A stretch of 64,000 bases of DNA from Roseobacter sp. MH60115 (GTDB taxonomy: Bacteria > Pseudomonadota > Alphaproteobacteria > Rhodobacterales > Rhodobacteraceae). Position numbers and translations under genes: made by a program. The DNA lies in contig NZ_JADOBQ010000007.1 of assembly GCF_015644665.1 (NCBI RefSeq), forward strand, positions 1-64,000, read 5' to 3'. The notes under the pieces are model-generated. The model worked only from the letters and a program-made list of their open reading frames with translations. It did not search any database and was not told the origin of the DNA. The first letter of the stretch is position 1. Each line of letters opens with the position of its first letter. Shown piece after piece: positions 39,754 through 48,676 of the stretch.

Positions 39754-41180
39754 CGTCGCCTCTGCAGTCCCTCTCGCTCAAGGCCATGCCCTTTGCCGAT
39801 GCGGCCAGTGCCGATCTGCCGATGGGGCAGCTTTTGCGTCTGTCGCTGTTTCAGGTCTCGGTGGGGATGGCGTCGGTACTGCTGCTGGGCACGCTCAACC
39901 GGGTGATGATCGTGGAGCTCAGCGTACCCGCGATGATCGTGGCGCTGATGATCGCCCTGCCGGTGCTGATCGCACCCTTCCGGGCCCTGCTGGGGTTCCG
40001 GTCGGATACGCATAAATCCGCGATTGGCTGGAAACGCATCCCCTACATCTGGTTCGGGTCGCTGTGGCAGTTTGGCGGGCTGGCGGTGATGCCTTTCGCG
40101 CTTTTGGTGCTGGGCGGCGATGTGGTGCACGATATTCCCTTTGCGGGTGAGGTGCTGGCCGCGCTTGCCTTCCTGATGACCGGCCTTGGCATGCATATGA
40201 CGCAAACCGCCGGGCTGGCGCTGGCCTCGGACCGGGCCACGGATGAAACCCGCCCCCGGGTGGTGGCGCTGCTCTATGTCATGTTCCTGGTGGGCATGGG
40301 AATTTCAGCGGTGATCATGGGCGTGCTGCTCACTGATTTCACCGCGCTGAAACTGATCCGCGTGGTGCAGGGTGCGGCCGTCGTGGGCATCGCGCTGGTG
40401 CTGATTGCCCTTTGGAAACAAGAACATGTGCGCCCGATGAGCCGCGCGGAGCGCGCAGAACCGCGCCCGGCCTTCTCGGAGGCATGGCGCGATTTCATGA
40501 CGGGCGGGCGCGCCGGACGGCTTCTGGCCTGCGTCTTTGTCGGCACCATGGCCTTCAACATGCAAGACGTGCTGCTGGAGCCCTACGGTGGCGAAATTCT
40601 GGGGCTGTCCGTCTCGGCCACCACCTTGCTCACCGCCCTCTGGGCCGCAGGCGCGCTGATCGGGTTTGCGCTGGCCGGGCGGCGGCTGTCAGGTGGCTCC
40701 AACCCCTACCGCTTGGCGGGCGCCGGGATCGTGGCGGGCATCTGGGCCTTCTCCATGGTGATCTTTGCCGCGCCGATGAATTCAAACGCCCTGTTCTTTG
40801 CAGGGGCGGGCGTCATCGGCTTTGGCGGCGGGCTTTTCGCTGTGGCCACGCTGACCGCCGCCATGACCATGCCCGCGACCGGCAAGGCGGGCCGCGGTCT
40901 TGCCCTCGGGGCCTGGGGCGCGGCGCAGGCCACGGCGGCGGGCGTCTCCATCGCCATTGGCGGGGGCCTGCGCGACTGGGTGGACCACGCGACCACCTCC
41001 GGCCAGCTGGGCGAGGTGCTGAATAGCCCCGCCACCGGATATTCATTTGTCTACCACACCGAGATTGGCCTCTTGTTTGCCACGCTCGTGATCCTGGGAC
41101 CGCTCGTGCGCCAAAGCGGCCCCCTCACCCCGACGGAGAGCGGCACCCGGCCCATGGGCCTGGCCGATTTCCCGACATGA
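39750..41180 (+). CDS. lhaA: Light-harvesting 1 assembly protein LhaA (PucC family)
   Basis: A 476-residue, twelve-helix protein. After a cytoplasmic leader, LLRLSLFQVSVGMASVLLLGTLNRVMIVEL is the family opening, followed by LGFRSDTHKSAIGWKRIPYIWFG, the most conserved loop. It assists insertion of LH1 polypeptides or pigment. Paralogous to the protein at 26303-27589. It sits in the usual slot between bchM and puhA. Confidence 0.95.
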   Translation: MTSPLQSLSLKAMPFADAASADLPMGQLLRLSLFQVSVGMASVLLLGTLNRVMIVELSVPAMIVALMIALPVLIAPFRALLGFRSDTHKSAIGWKRIPYIWFGSLWQFGGLAVMPFALLVLGGDVVHDIPFAGEVLAALAFLMTGLGMHMTQTAGLALASDRATDETRPRVVALLYVMFLVGMGISAVIMGVLLTDFTALKLIRVVQGAAVVGIALVLIALWKQEHVRPMSRAERAEPRPAFSEAWRDFMTGGRAGRLLACVFVGTMAFNMQDVLLEPYGGEILGLSVSATTLLTALWAAGALIGFALAGRRLSGGSNPYRLAGAGIVAGIWAFSMVIFAAPMNSNALFFAGAGVIGFGGGLFAVATLTAAMTMPATGKAGRGLALGAWGAAQATAAGVSIAIGGGLRDWVDHATTSGQLGEVLNSPATGYSFVYHTEIGLLFATLVILGPLVRQSGPLTPTESGTRPMGLADFPT

Positions 41181-41202
41181 CCCCGTTTCAGGAGGAAACA
41201 CT

Positions 41203-41970
41203 ATGACTGGAACATTCTTTGGCGAATTCGATCTGGCGAGCCTTTCGCTCTGGCTCTTTTACGTGTTCTTCGCGATCCTGATCATCTGGATTCAGCGTGA
41301 GAACATGCGCGAGGGCTATCCGCTGGAAGATGACGAGGGCAACAAGTCGTCCAACCCCAGCATGTGGCCCCTGCCCGAGGACAAGACCTTCAAACTGCCG
41401 CACGGGCGCGGCGAGGTCACCGTACCGAGCGGTCAGACGCCGGAGCGGGCGGATATCGCGCTGAAACGGGTCGGGCCGGGCAATGGCTATCCGCTGGAGC
41501 CGACGGGTGATCCGATGCTGGACGGGGTTGGACCCGCCAGCTGGGCCCCGCGCCGCGATGCGCCGGAACTGGACGGCCATGGGCACCCGAAAATCGTGCC
41601 GATGTCCGGTGCCGAAGGCTTCCATGTCGCTGCAGGCCGTGACCCGCGCGGGTTGCCCGTTGTCGCCGGAGACGGCGAGATCGTTGGCAAGATCGTGGAC
41701 ATGTGGCTGGACGAGCCGGAACAACTGGTGCGCTATCTGGAGCTGGAGCTCGATGCCAAATGGGGCGCTGGCAACCGCCTGCTGCCGATCACCTTCGCCC
41801 GCATCCGGTCGAACCGCGTGAGCGTGCATGCCCTGCACGGCAAGCATTTCGCCACCGTGCCCACCATCGCCAGCCCGCGCCAGGTGACCCTGCTCGAGGA
41901 AGACAAGATCTCGGGCTACTACGGCGGCGGCAAGCTCTTTGCCGGGAACCGCGCCGAACCGAAACTCTGA
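41203..41970 (+). CDS. puhA: Photosynthetic reaction centre H subunit
   Basis: A 255-residue protein with one N-terminal membrane helix (LWLFYVFFAILIIWIQREN) and a large cytoplasmic beta-rich (PRC-barrel) domain. It shields the quinones of the reaction centre and conducts protons to QB. The strong site CAGGAGG precedes the ATG. Conserved segments REGYPLEDDEG, GEIVGKIVDMW and KISGYYGGGKLFA are visible. Confidence 0.97.
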   Translation: MTGTFFGEFDLASLSLWLFYVFFAILIIWIQRENMREGYPLEDDEGNKSSNPSMWPLPEDKTFKLPHGRGEVTVPSGQTPERADIALKRVGPGNGYPLEPTGDPMLDGVGPASWAPRRDAPELDGHGHPKIVPMSGAEGFHVAAGRDPRGLPVVAGDGEIVGKIVDMWLDEPEQLVRYLELELDAKWGAGNRLLPITFARIRSNRVSVHALHGKHFATVPTIASPRQVTLLEEDKISGYYGGGKLFAGNRAEPKL

Positions 41971-42031
41971 CCACCTGCGCGCGGGTGGCCAAGGGCCCGC
42001 GCGCATCAACCCGCAAATGGAGATACTCGCC

Positions 42032-42664
42032 ATGTCCCATGATGATTTCGAGATCGAGCCCGTGGAAGGGCTGCCCGAGGAGCCGCCCAGAGGAGAGCAG
42101 ATCCTCTGGCAGGGCCGCCCCGACTGGTGGCGACTCAGCATCGAGGCGCTCAGCCTGAAATGGGTGGCGGGCTATTTTGCCCTGCTTGCGATCTGGCGAT
42201 TTCTCTCCGGTGTCGACCTGATGCCGCTGGGCCGGGCGATCGGATCGGCGGTGCCCTTTGTCCTGCTGGGTCTGGTGGTCTGCGGGCTGCTGATGCTGGT
42301 GGCCTATGTGCAGGCGCGGGCCGCCGTTTACACGGTAACTGACGCCCGCGTCGTGATGCGGATTGGCGCCGCGCTCACCATCACGCTCAACCTGCCCTAC
42401 ACGCAAGTCGGCAACGCCATGCTGGATCTGCGCAAGGGTGGCACCGGCACCATCGCGCTGGAGACCATCGGCGAGACCAGGCTGAGCTATCTGGTCTGTT
42501 GGCCGCATGTCCGCCCCTGGCACATCAAACATACGCAGCCCGCGCTGCGCTGCATCCCCGAGGCGGAGAAGGTCGCCCGCCTGCTGGCCGAGGCCGCCGA
42601 GGCGCGCGTATCTGTACCGCAGGTGAGCCGCGCCCTGCCCCGCACAGCCGTTGCGGCGGAGTAA
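42032..42664 (+). CDS. puhB: Photosynthetic complex assembly protein PuhB
   Basis: A 210-residue PH-domain-like membrane protein. EEPPRGEQILWQGRPDWW is the family opening, followed by about three hydrophobic segments and a beta-rich part with VYTVTDARVVMRIG. Known to assist reaction-centre assembly. I chose MSHDDFEIEP at 42032. Located between puhA and puhC. Confidence 0.93.
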   Translation: MSHDDFEIEPVEGLPEEPPRGEQILWQGRPDWWRLSIEALSLKWVAGYFALLAIWRFLSGVDLMPLGRAIGSAVPFVLLGLVVCGLLMLVAYVQARAAVYTVTDARVVMRIGAALTITLNLPYTQVGNAMLDLRKGGTGTIALETIGETRLSYLVCWPHVRPWHIKHTQPALRCIPEAEKVARLLAEAAEARVSVPQVSRALPRTAVAAE

Positions 42665-42670
42665 GCGGAT

Positions 42671-43138
42671 ATGAGCACCCGCACCCACCCCCGCATCCAT
42701 GCCAAGCCCGAAGAGCTGGTGCCCCGCATCCTTGTGCGCATCATGTTCGGGCTGGTCGCCTGCGTGCTGGTGATCGTGAGCCTCGCCACACTCACCGGAC
42801 GCCCGGTGCAGAACACGCCCCCCGTTGCCCCGATCATCGCGGAGCGCGCGATCATCCTGACTGGGGATGCCTCGGGCGCTGCGCGGGTCTTTGATACCAA
42901 CGGCACGCTGATCGCCGATTTCCCCTCTGACAAGGGCGGATTTGTTGCGGGCGTCGAGCGCGTTCTGGCCCGCAACCGTGGTCTGCAGGGCATCGACCCC
43001 GCCACCCCCGTCCTTTTGCAATTGCGCGCAGGCAACCGCCTGTCGCTCTATGACCCCGCCACCGGATGGTCCGCCGAGCTCATGGGCTTTGGCGCATCCA
43101 ACTCCCGCATCTTCGCCAGATTGCTGGACCAACCCTGA
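42671..43138 (+). CDS. puhC: Photosynthetic complex assembly protein PuhC
   Basis: A 155-residue protein with a single N-terminal membrane anchor (FGLVACVLVIVSLATLTG) and a periplasmic beta-rich domain. Family features are IILTGDASGAARVFDTNG, FPSDKGGFVAGV and NRLSLYDPATGWSAELMGFG. It supports reaction centre/LH1 levels. Six bases follow the puhB stop. Confidence 0.92.
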   Translation: MSTRTHPRIHAKPEELVPRILVRIMFGLVACVLVIVSLATLTGRPVQNTPPVAPIIAERAIILTGDASGAARVFDTNGTLIADFPSDKGGFVAGVERVLARNRGLQGIDPATPVLLQLRAGNRLSLYDPATGWSAELMGFGASNSRIFARLLDQP

Positions 43139-43158
43139 ACCTTAGGAGGAAGCCACCT

Positions 43159-43455
43159 ATGGGACTACTGACGAAAGACTTTGAACGTGCCCCCTGCACG
43201 GTCGAAATCAGCCACAAGTTCGAGAGCCTGCATGCGCATGTGCGCTTTGACAACGGCGCCGTGATCTACCCCGGCGACGAGGTAAAGGTGCATGGCGACG
43301 AGATCATGGCCCCTTTCGGTGAGATCGTCACCGAGAAGCGCGAGGCCACGATCATCCGCGCCAGCAAGCTCGAACAGCTCTGGACCCGCCTGACGGGCGA
43401 TTTCGAAGTGATGGAGCTCTGTGAATTTTCCTTCTCCGAGGAGGTCACGCTATGA
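43159..43455 (+). CDS. Small conserved protein between puhC and acsF
   Basis: A 98-residue soluble protein with AGGAGG upstream of the ATG, tightly placed after puhC and overlapping acsF by 4 bp. It has no signal or membrane segment; sequence such as KFESLHAHVRFDNGAVIYPGD and APFGEIVTEKREATI suggests a small beta-rich fold, possibly OB- or PRC-like. Its position in the cluster suggests a role linked to the AcsF cyclase or to complex assembly. I recognise it only as a cluster-associated small protein. Confidence 0.85.
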   Translation: MGLLTKDFERAPCTVEISHKFESLHAHVRFDNGAVIYPGDEVKVHGDEIMAPFGEIVTEKREATIIRASKLEQLWTRLTGDFEVMELCEFSFSEEVTL

Positions 43456-44600
43456 ACGTCCAGACCCCCCGTGCCTCTGATGTGGCACCGAAGACGGCCA
43501 AACACACCGCTGATGCCACCACGGTCGAGGAAGGCCTCGCCATTCAGGAGGAACAGGCCAAGTTCGACAGCAAATCCGCCACCGAAGTGGCGATGAGCAA
43601 CACGCTTTTGACGCCGCGCTTTTACACCACCGATTTCGATGAGCTGGATGCGATTGATGTCAGTTCCGTCCGCGAGGACTGGGACAAGCTGATCGACCAG
43701 ATGGTGTCCGACCCCAACAAGGGCCATTTCCGCAAGACCGAAGACTGGGACCACGTGGATTGGGAGAACATGGAGCCCGGTCTGAAGAAGGAGTTCATCG
43801 ACTTCCTGATCAGCTCCTGCACCGCCGAGTTTTCGGGCTGCGTGCTTTACAAGGAAATGAAACGCCGGGGTGCCAACAAGGACATCACCCAGCTCTTTCA
43901 ACTGATGGCGCGGGATGAGGCGCGGCATGCGGGGTTCATCAACGACGCGCTGCGCGAAGCGGGTGTGGCGGTGAACCTTGGCTTTCTGACGCAGAAGAAG
44001 AAATACACCTACTTCCGGCCCAAGTTCATCTACTATGCCACCTACCTCAGTGAGAAGATCGGTTATGCGCGTTACATCACCATCTTCCGGCATCTGGAGG
44101 CACATCCTGAACATCGCTTCCATCCGATCTTCAAGTGGTTCCACGAGTGGTGCAATGATGAGTTCAGCCACGGCGAAGCCTTTGCCTTGCTGATGAAAAC
44201 CGACCCCAAGCTGACCTCCGGATTCAACGTCTACTGGATCAAGTTCTTCCTGACGGCGGTCTACGCCACGATGTATGTCCGCGACCACCAGCGCCCGGCG
44301 TTTCACGAGGCTCTGGGCGTCGATCCGGACTGGTACGCGCATGAGGTCTTTACCAAGACCTCGAAGCTCAGCGAGCAGATCTTTCCGATCACGCTGGACA
44401 TCGAGCATCCGCGCTGGCAGCCGACGCTGGAGAAGCTGCAGAAGGCCAATGCGGATCTCGCCAAAGCCACGGAAGAGGGTCGTTTCTTTGCCAAGCTTGG
44501 CGCGCAAGCGCGAGCGGCGGCGGCGTTCATTTCGCTGATCACGATCCCCGCGAACAAGCATCAGGTGCCGGCCTCCACCCGGTTGGAGCCAGCCTATTGA
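43452..44600 (+). CDS. acsF: Aerobic Mg-protoporphyrin IX monomethyl ester oxidative cyclase
   Basis: A 382-residue diiron enzyme that uses O2 to form the isocyclic ring E. Ferritin-like iron motifs are visible as MARDEARHAGF and NDEFSHGEAF (ExxH twice) plus upstream carboxylates in SCTAEFSG and YKEMKRR. Length is normal for the proteobacterial form. Its presence fits an aerobic phototroph; the oxygen-independent bchE is not in this window. A structured 100-bp gap separates it from puhE. Confidence 0.97.
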   Translation: MNVQTPRASDVAPKTAKHTADATTVEEGLAIQEEQAKFDSKSATEVAMSNTLLTPRFYTTDFDELDAIDVSSVREDWDKLIDQMVSDPNKGHFRKTEDWDHVDWENMEPGLKKEFIDFLISSCTAEFSGCVLYKEMKRRGANKDITQLFQLMARDEARHAGFINDALREAGVAVNLGFLTQKKKYTYFRPKFIYYATYLSEKIGYARYITIFRHLEAHPEHRFHPIFKWFHEWCNDEFSHGEAFALLMKTDPKLTSGFNVYWIKFFLTAVYATMYVRDHQRPAFHEALGVDPDWYAHEVFTKTSKLSEQIFPITLDIEHPRWQPTLEKLQKANADLAKATEEGRFFAKLGAQARAAAAFISLITIPANKHQVPASTRLEPAY

Positions 44601-44624
44601 GACAGGGGCACGGCATAACCGGTG

Positions 44625-44693
44625 GCGCCCCAACGGGGCGCGGGCGCTGGGGCCATACGAGGCCCTGCGCGCCCGGTCTCCCTTGCGGGAGAC
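44625..44693 (+). promoter_or_regulatory. Three consecutive hairpins between acsF and puhE
   Basis: Hairpin 1: GCGCCCC/GGGGCGC, 44625-44641. Hairpin 2: imperfect, 44642-44674, outer GGGCGC/GCGCCC and inner GGGCC/GGCCC. Hairpin 3: GTCTCCC/GGGAGAC, 44676-44693, whose 3' arm holds the puhE ribosome-binding sequence GGGAG. None has a T-run, so they are not ordinary terminators. Confidence 0.6.
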
Positions 44694-44700
44694 GTGACCC

Positions 44701-45543
44701 GTGAGCCTCTGGACGCCTGCCCTTTTTGCGCTGTTTTTGTGGTGGTTTTCCACGGGCGCCATCCTCTGGGTGGTGAAGTCCGCAGATCGGAGCGGGTTTG
44801 CCGCCCGCAAACGCGCGGTGCTGCTAGGCCTGCCCTTCCTCGGTCTCGGTTGCCTGGGCTTCTGGGCCTCGCTGCACGACACCTCCGCCTTTGGGGCCTA
44901 CCTCGGCTTTGTTTCGGCGCTGGCCATTTGGGGTTGGATCGAACTGGCCTTCCTGACCGGCATCATCACCGGGCCCAACAATCACAAACTGCCCGAAGAC
45001 GTGCCGGAATGGGAGCGGTTCATTCGCGCCTGGGGCACGCTGGCCTATCACGAGATGCTGCTGGTTGCGACGCTCATTGCCATGGTGCTGATCGACTGGA
45101 ACCTCGCCGCGTCGAACCAATTCACCACCTGGACCTTTGCGGTGCTGTTCTTTGCGCGTCTCTCAGCCAAGCTGAACCTCTTTTTCGGCGTGCCCAAGAT
45201 CAACATCGAATTCCTGCCGCAAGCCCTGTCGCATTTGCCCAGCCACTTCCGGCACCGCGCCATGAACTGGTTCTTTCCGGTCTCGATCACGGCGCTGACC
45301 TTTGCCGCCGCCTGCTGGCTCGAACGGCTCCATGCCGCCGATACCGCCGGAGCGGTGGCGGGGTTTACCCTGCTGACCGCCATCACCGCCTTGGCGCTTT
45401 TCGAGCACTGGATGATGGTGTTGCCGATCCCGGACGAAAAGCTCTGGCGCTGGATGATACCGACCGACACACCGACCAAAACCAAACGCACGACACAAAG
45501 ACTACCGACAGCTAAAATCAAGGGGGGACATCATGGACTTTGA
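44701..45543 (+). CDS. puhE: Photosynthetic assembly/regulatory membrane protein PuhE
   Basis: A 280-residue DUF3623 protein with about seven hydrophobic segments, starting at a GTG ([19 protein letters not shown]). Family signatures are [32 protein letters not shown] and [16 protein letters not shown]. In Rhodobacter loss of PuhE alters bacteriochlorophyll levels. It follows acsF and overlaps hemA by 11 bp. Confidence 0.92.
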   Translation: MSLWTPALFALFLWWFSTGAILWVVKSADRSGFAARKRAVLLGLPFLGLGCLGFWASLHDTSAFGAYLGFVSALAIWGWIELAFLTGIITGPNNHKLPEDVPEWERFIRAWGTLAYHEMLLVATLIAMVLIDWNLAASNQFTTWTFAVLFFARLSAKLNLFFGVPKINIEFLPQALSHLPSHFRHRAMNWFFPVSITALTFAAACWLERLHAADTAGAVAGFTLLTAITALALFEHWMMVLPIPDEKLWRWMIPTDTPTKTKRTTQRLPTAKIKGGHHGL

Positions 45544-46747
45544 TGCACTGTTCCAGACACAGCTCGATGAGCTCAAGAACGATGGCAACTACCGCATCTT
45601 CGCGGAACTGGAACGCAAGGCGGGGTCGTTTCCGACCGCGAAATGCCATGACGCGGAGAGCCCCAATGAGGTGACGGTCTGGTGCTCGAACGACTACCTG
45701 GGCATGGGGCAGCACCCCTCGGTGATCAATGCGATGAAAGAAGCTATCGACAATTGCGGCGCGGGCGCGGGCGGCACGCGCAACATCTCCGGCACCAACC
45801 ACAATCACAAGCTGTTGGAGGCGGAACTGGCCGATCTGCATGGCAAGGAGGAGGCACTGCTCTTTACCTCGGGCTATGTGTCGAACTGGGCGGCGCTGAG
45901 CACGCTGGGCGCGCGCATCCCAGACTGCGTTATCCTCAGCGATGAGCTGAACCACGCCTCGATGATCGAAGGCATCCGGCATTCCCGCGCCAACAAGGTG
46001 CTGTGGCGGCATAACGACCCCGAAGACCTCGACCGCAAGCTGACCGCCCTGCCCGCCAATGCGCCGAAGATCGTGGCCTTTGAGAGCGTCTATTCGATGG
46101 ACGGCGACATCTGCCCGATGCAGGAAATCGTGGAGGTCGCCGAGAAACATGGCGCGATGACCTATCTGGACGAGGTGCATGCCGTGGGCCTCTACGGGCC
46201 GCGCGGCGGTGGCATTTCGGAACGCGAGGGCCTTGCCGACCGCATCACCCTGATCGAAGGCACCCTGGGCAAGGCCTATGGCGTCGTGGGCGGCTATATT
46301 ACGGGCTCTGAGGCCTTATGCGACTTTATCCGGTCCTTCGCCTCCGGATTTATCTTCACGACCGCCCTGCCCCCGGCTGTGGCGGCGGCGGCGCAAACCT
46401 CGATCCGGCACCTCAAGCAGTCCGACCAGGAACGCAAGCTGCAGCGCGAACGCGTGGCGTACCTGCGCAAACGGCTGGACATGGAAGGGATCCCGCATAT
46501 GGACAACCCCAGCCACATCATCCCGGTGATGATCAAGGACCCGGTGAAATGCCGGATGATCGCCGACTACCTGATGCAGCAATACGGGATCTACGTGCAG
46601 CCGATCAATTATCCGACCGTCCCCAAGGGCACGGAACGGCTGCGGTTCACACCCTCCCCGCTGCACAGCACGGAGGATATCGAAAAGCTGGTGCTGGCAC
46701 TGAAAGAGCTTTGGAAACAATGCGCGATCTCCCACGCAGTGGCCTGA
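45533..46747 (+). CDS. hemA: 5-aminolevulinate synthase
   Basis: A 404-residue PLP enzyme of the Shemin pathway, condensing glycine and succinyl-CoA. The N-terminal segment [16 protein letters not shown], the Gly-rich [24 protein letters not shown] (PLP-binding Asp) and Lys247 in [13 protein letters not shown] (Schiff-base lysine) are present. It supplies the whole tetrapyrrole pathway and is placed in the puh operon, overlapping puhE. Confidence 0.97.
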   Translation: MDFDALFQTQLDELKNDGNYRIFAELERKAGSFPTAKCHDAESPNEVTVWCSNDYLGMGQHPSVINAMKEAIDNCGAGAGGTRNISGTNHNHKLLEAELADLHGKEEALLFTSGYVSNWAALSTLGARIPDCVILSDELNHASMIEGIRHSRANKVLWRHNDPEDLDRKLTALPANAPKIVAFESVYSMDGDICPMQEIVEVAEKHGAMTYLDEVHAVGLYGPRGGGISEREGLADRITLIEGTLGKAYGVVGGYITGSEALCDFIRSFASGFIFTTALPPAVAAAAQTSIRHLKQSDQERKLQRERVAYLRKRLDMEGIPHMDNPSHIIPVMIKDPVKCRMIADYLMQQYGIYVQPINYPTVPKGTERLRFTPSPLHSTEDIEKLVLALKELWKQCAISHAVA

Positions 46748-46780
46748 ACGCGCGACATTGTGACTGTTGACTCTGATAGA

Positions 46781-46817
46781 TATCTCCTACGTTGTACCGC
46801 GAGCAACTTAGGAGATA
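46781..46817 (+). promoter_or_regulatory. Inverted repeat covering the cycA ribosome-binding site
   Basis: TATCTCCTA (46781-46789) pairs with TAGGAGATA (46109 offset omitted: positions 46809-46817); after one mismatch, GTTG (46791-46794) pairs with CAAC (46804-46807), leaving a 9-nt loop. The 3' arm contains the AGGAG Shine-Dalgarno of cycA, whose ATG starts at 46821. As RNA this would mask the site; as DNA it could be an operator next to the TTGACT at 46767. Confidence 0.65.
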
Positions 46818-46820
46818 ACG

Positions 46821-47246
46821 ATGACACGTACCTTTGCAGCCATTCTCGCCCTCGGCTTCGCCGCACCCGCCTTTGCCGATGGCCATTCGACAGGTGACGC
46901 CGCCGCCGGTGAGAAGACGTTCAACAAGTGCAAATCCTGCCACATGATCGAGACGGATGCCGGCGAAGTGATTGTGAAGGGCGGCAAAACCGGCCCGAAC
47001 CTCTATGGTATTATCGGCCGTCAAGCTGGCACGGCGGACTTCCGCTATGGTGATGATCTGGTTGCCGCCGGTGAGGCCGGTCTCGTCTGGGACGAGACAA
47101 CCCTGGCCGAATATACTACGGATCCGCGCGCATTCTTGCGCACCTATCTTGATGATTCCAAAGCGAAATCGCGCATGGCCTTCAAGCTGAAGACAGGTGG
47201 CGAGGACGTCGCGGCCTATCTCGCGTCGGTCGGCCCTCAGAGCTGA
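46821..47246 (+). CDS. cycA: Cytochrome c2
   Basis: A 141-residue periplasmic electron carrier between cytochrome bc1 and the reaction centre. Signal peptide MTRTFAAILALGFAAPAFA; haem motif CKSCH at 37-41; axial Met in SRMAFKL near residue 116. The insertions relative to short c-type cytochromes match the long c2 of Rhodobacter. It is the last gene before the terminator and the replicon. Confidence 0.95.
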   Translation: MTRTFAAILALGFAAPAFADGHSTGDAAAGEKTFNKCKSCHMIETDAGEVIVKGGKTGPNLYGIIGRQAGTADFRYGDDLVAAGEAGLVWDETTLAEYTTDPRAFLRTYLDDSKAKSRMAFKLKTGGEDVAAYLASVGPQS

Positions 47247-47258
47247 TCCATGGGTGAC

Positions 47259-47297
47259 AAAAAGCCGCCGCTCACCCGTTGAGCGGCGGCTTTTTTT
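47259..47297 (+). terminator. Rho-independent terminator after cycA
   Basis: An 11-bp perfect stem GCCGCCGCTCA (47264-47274) / TGAGCGGCGGC (47280-47290), 5-nt loop, then seven T. Five A precede the stem, so it may also act on transcripts arriving from the minus strand. Confidence 0.93.
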
Positions 47298-47411
47298 ATT
47301 GGCCGGTGCACGATACGGTATGCCGCAGCTGCACGGTCATATGCACGAATTTCAGAAGCACGCGATCCTGAAGCGCGGGCCCGTAGGCCCGGAGCACTCC
47401 CGGTCTGAATT

Positions 47412-47876
47412 CTAAGAAGACGCTTTCATCGTCCCCTTGACGGACGGCAACCCGCCGTTCTTGCTTTCGACGAAGACTTCCAACTCGACGGTATCGATCT
47501 TGGACCAAACTGCAGTTCCGACCTTGTGACCCCCCCAGCCTGCCGCGGCGCCCACGGCAAACCCGCCGACAAGGGACACCAGATCAGATCGTCCCGACAC
47601 CGCAGCGATGCCCGCCCCGCCGAGCCCGGACATGAAGGCGGTGACAAACTCTGAACTCTCCTTCTCGCCCAGTTTGAAATCGGTCTTTTCAACGACCTTC
47701 CGGGCAAATTCCTTCTGTGCGTCGTCCAGTTCCTGATAGTTCTCAAAAACCGCCTGCGCTTCCGCATCGACGTCCGCGGCAGCATCAAGCGTGACGGTGT
47801 TGCCGTCGGCCAGTGCTTCGATGTTGCGCTTGTTCTGGACAATACTCGTCACGGGGCGTGTCGATTGAATGATCAT
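47412..47876 (-). CDS. Hypothetical protein between cycA and the replicon
   Basis: A 154-residue protein, no signal peptide. The N-terminal half is acidic and helical (DAEAQAVFENYQELDDAQKEF); the middle has small-residue-rich segments (FMSGLGGAGIAAVSG, GGFAVGAAAGWGGHKVG) resembling a glycine-zipper membrane hairpin. Co-directional with the replication initiator, about 115 bp downstream of it. I do not recognise a family; a role in plasmid biology is possible from position only. Confidence 0.65.
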   Translation of the reverse strand: MIIQSTRPVTSIVQNKRNIEALADGNTVTLDAAADVDAEAQAVFENYQELDDAQKEFARKVVEKTDFKLGEKESSEFVTAFMSGLGGAGIAAVSGRSDLVSLVGGFAVGAAAGWGGHKVGTAVWSKIDTVELEVFVESKNGGLPSVKGTMKASS

Positions 47877-47992
47877 GAATCTGTTCCTGTCTTCATTAAA
47901 ATTGGAGGGATTTTATCCAATCATCGCAACAATGAAATAAAAAATGCATCTGGCGCGGCCTGTGACCTCCCGCAAACAGGGTCGTGGGCTGG

Positions 47993-48676
47993 CTAGGTTG
48001 TGATCCGCACCTCTGACACCTCGGCATCCACATCCTGACAGGCCGCCAACAGACGCCGCTGCAGATGTGTCTGCACGTAACCTGCATGAAACTTCGACGG
48101 GGCGCGCAGGGTCAATCGCCCCCCTGCCCTCTCCACACGCTCCAGCGCCGCGATCCAGCTGGCATAGGTGCCCGTATCCTCCGTGTGCAACAACAGCCGG
48201 GCAAGCGCCCATTCCGTGCCGCTGGACGTGTCTGGCGTGGCGACCGTCCCACGCACCGGCAAGGGCACGACCTGCTGAGGCAGCACCTCCCCCTGCCCCA
48301 TGCGTATTTCGAAATCAGAGCCGACACAGGCCCATGTGATGGCGGTGTCCGTCAACAGTTGCTCGATGCCCAATCCGTATTGCGTGACACGCCCGCGCGC
48401 GCCCTGGCGTTTCACCACCAGCCAGCCCCGCCCGCGCAACTGCGCCATCTCGCGTTTCACAGTGCGTTCATCAACGGACCACAGCCGCGCGATTTCGCGC
48501 TGCCCCACGGCAAGCTCGTCGCGGGCCCAGTTGTAGCGCGCTGTGATCAGGGTCATCAGTCGGAGCGCTCTGCGCTGATCATGCTTGCCCTGCGACAGGG
48601 CAAAAGCCCCGAGCGCGGTCAGCAGATCGTATTTACGTGCAGACGCCCCACGACCTACCGGTTTCGTGGAAAGCAT
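47993..48676 (-). CDS. DnaA-like plasmid replication initiator
   Basis: A 227-residue protein. The N-terminal half contains a winged-HTH pattern (ELAVGQREIARLWSVDERTV, then KREMAQLRGRGWLVVKRQG). The C-terminal 70 residues (ASWIAALERVERAGGRLTLR, APSKFHAGYVQTHLQ) resemble domain I/N-terminal domain of DnaA (W..L.....g..l.l.aP..f...). This matches the DnaA-like replicase type described for Rhodobacteraceae plasmids, found next to parAB with the initiator divergent. It would bind the iterons in 48.85-48.98 kb and start replication. Confidence 0.82.
   Translation of the reverse strand: MLSTKPVGRGASARKYDLLTALGAFALSQGKHDQRRALRLMTLITARYNWARDELAVGQREIARLWSVDERTVKREMAQLRGRGWLVVKRQGARGRVTQYGLGIEQLLTDTAITWACVGSDFEIRMGQGEVLPQQVVPLPVRGTVATPDTSSGTEWALARLLLHTEDTGTYASWIAALERVERAGGRLTLRAPSKFHAGYVQTHLQRRLLAACQDVDAEVSEVRITT

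Noticed and set aside
41789-44882. Two minus-strand frames of 447 and 538 codons opposite the puh-acsF genes
   Set aside because: Antisense shadows of puhB/puhC and acsF with repetitive charged composition.
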